Assembly: GCF_015704865.1 (NCBI RefSeq)
Contig: NZ_JADQTO010000005.1
Coordinates: 418,691-482,690, forward strand
Source: Actinoplanes aureus
Lineage (GTDB): Bacteria; Actinomycetota; Actinomycetes; Mycobacteriales; Micromonosporaceae
Direction of reading: 5' to 3'
DNA: 64,000 nt
This document shows, piece by piece, positions 63,850 through 64,000 of this stretch (positions within the stretch are counted from its first letter, which is position 1; each line of letters opens with the position of its first letter). The position numbers and the translations under genes were made by a program. The notes under the pieces are model-generated. The model ran no database searches. It was not told where the DNA came from and saw only the letters and a program-made list of their open reading frames with translations.

Positions 63850-64000
63850 CCACCCGCCGATCCACCCCCGCCGAGCGGTTCGACCGTAACGTGCAGCGAC
63901 GTTCCGCCCAGGTCCTCAAGCAGCGCGTTCTCGAGCAGCAGCGCGCCGAGTTCGAGAAGGCCCTGGCCCGGGCCGCCGAGCAGGACGCCATCGAGCGCGC
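63846..64000 (+). CDS. Partial coiled-coil protein, cut by the window end
   Basis: A GTG start overlaps the acetyltransferase stop (GTGA). The first 51 residues are charged and helical (AERFDRNVQRRSAQVLKQR, EQQRAEFEKALARAAEQ). There is no signal peptide. The gene continues beyond 64000, so its identity cannot be given. Confidence 0.65.
   Translation, partial: MTTRRSTPAERFDRNVQRRSAQVLKQRVLEQQRAEFEKALARAAEQDAIER

Overview
The window is chromosomal DNA of a very GC-rich actinomycete. Third-position GC bias, frequent GTG starts, ATGA/GTGA stop-start overlaps, SigB-type stress regulators, SARP/AfsR-like regulation and many two-gene ABC cassettes all fit. Micromonosporaceae (Actinoplanes-like) is my best guess, but that is inference from gene style, not a database match. 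Coding density is high, and no insertion sequence, integrase, CRISPR array or rRNA is visible.

Layout. 191-3052: small membrane protein, NfeD-like protein and flotillin. 3120-4946: the most interesting locus. An 18-codon leader ORF with a perfect ribosome binding site is followed by a terminator, and a tightly packed array of five tRNA genes (Glu, Pro, Ser, Met, Tyr) converges on rtcB, an RNA ligase gene. 5045-7547: STAS anti-sigma antagonists, a YunG-like protein and a PP2C (SpoIIE-type) phosphatase, one with a SigB-like promoter. 8090-12280: two-component system, ABC-2 exporter and TetR-type regulator. 12345-18101: secreted hydrolase, DUF3311/solute symporter pair and two glycosyltransferases. 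18172-28825: MFS exporter, a SARP/AfsR-type regulator with a frameshift near its end, an EAL/GGDEF protein coupled to a CHASE4 chemoreceptor-like protein, and a MEDS-STAS/MEDS-HATPase pair. 28868-36935: serpin lipoprotein, FtsX-type ABC system with a divergent GntR-TetR hybrid regulator, serine hydrolase, F420-type oxidoreductase, MmcQ/YjbR protein and a nuclease-like protein. 36936-38219: a 1.3-kb gene-free segment full of long hairpins and repeats. 38220-49643: UvrA-like ABC protein, WYL regulator, MFS, GGDEF protein and two CBS-domain CorC-type proteins. 49823-64000: DGPF protein with an ECF sigma factor, MFS exporter, MacB-type efflux operon with two adaptors, membrane M48 peptidase, and a tail of small enzymes.

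How parts may work together. In the leader-tRNA-rtcB locus, the leader peptide begins Met-Ser-Pro-Tyr and has Glu at codon 8, which are exactly the five amino acids served by the array. The end of the leader can pair with the 5' arm of the terminator that separates it from the tRNAs. This is the layout of a classical attenuator that would release tRNA transcription when those tRNAs run short or are damaged. The neighbouring RtcB ligase could reseal cleaved tRNAs. I infer a tRNA replacement and repair island; nothing here proves it.

Elsewhere, STAS/PP2C/HATPase modules form partner-switching circuits, and the c-di-GMP proteins and chemoreceptor suggest surface or motility control. Start codons are uncertain for several genes and are discussed in each entry.
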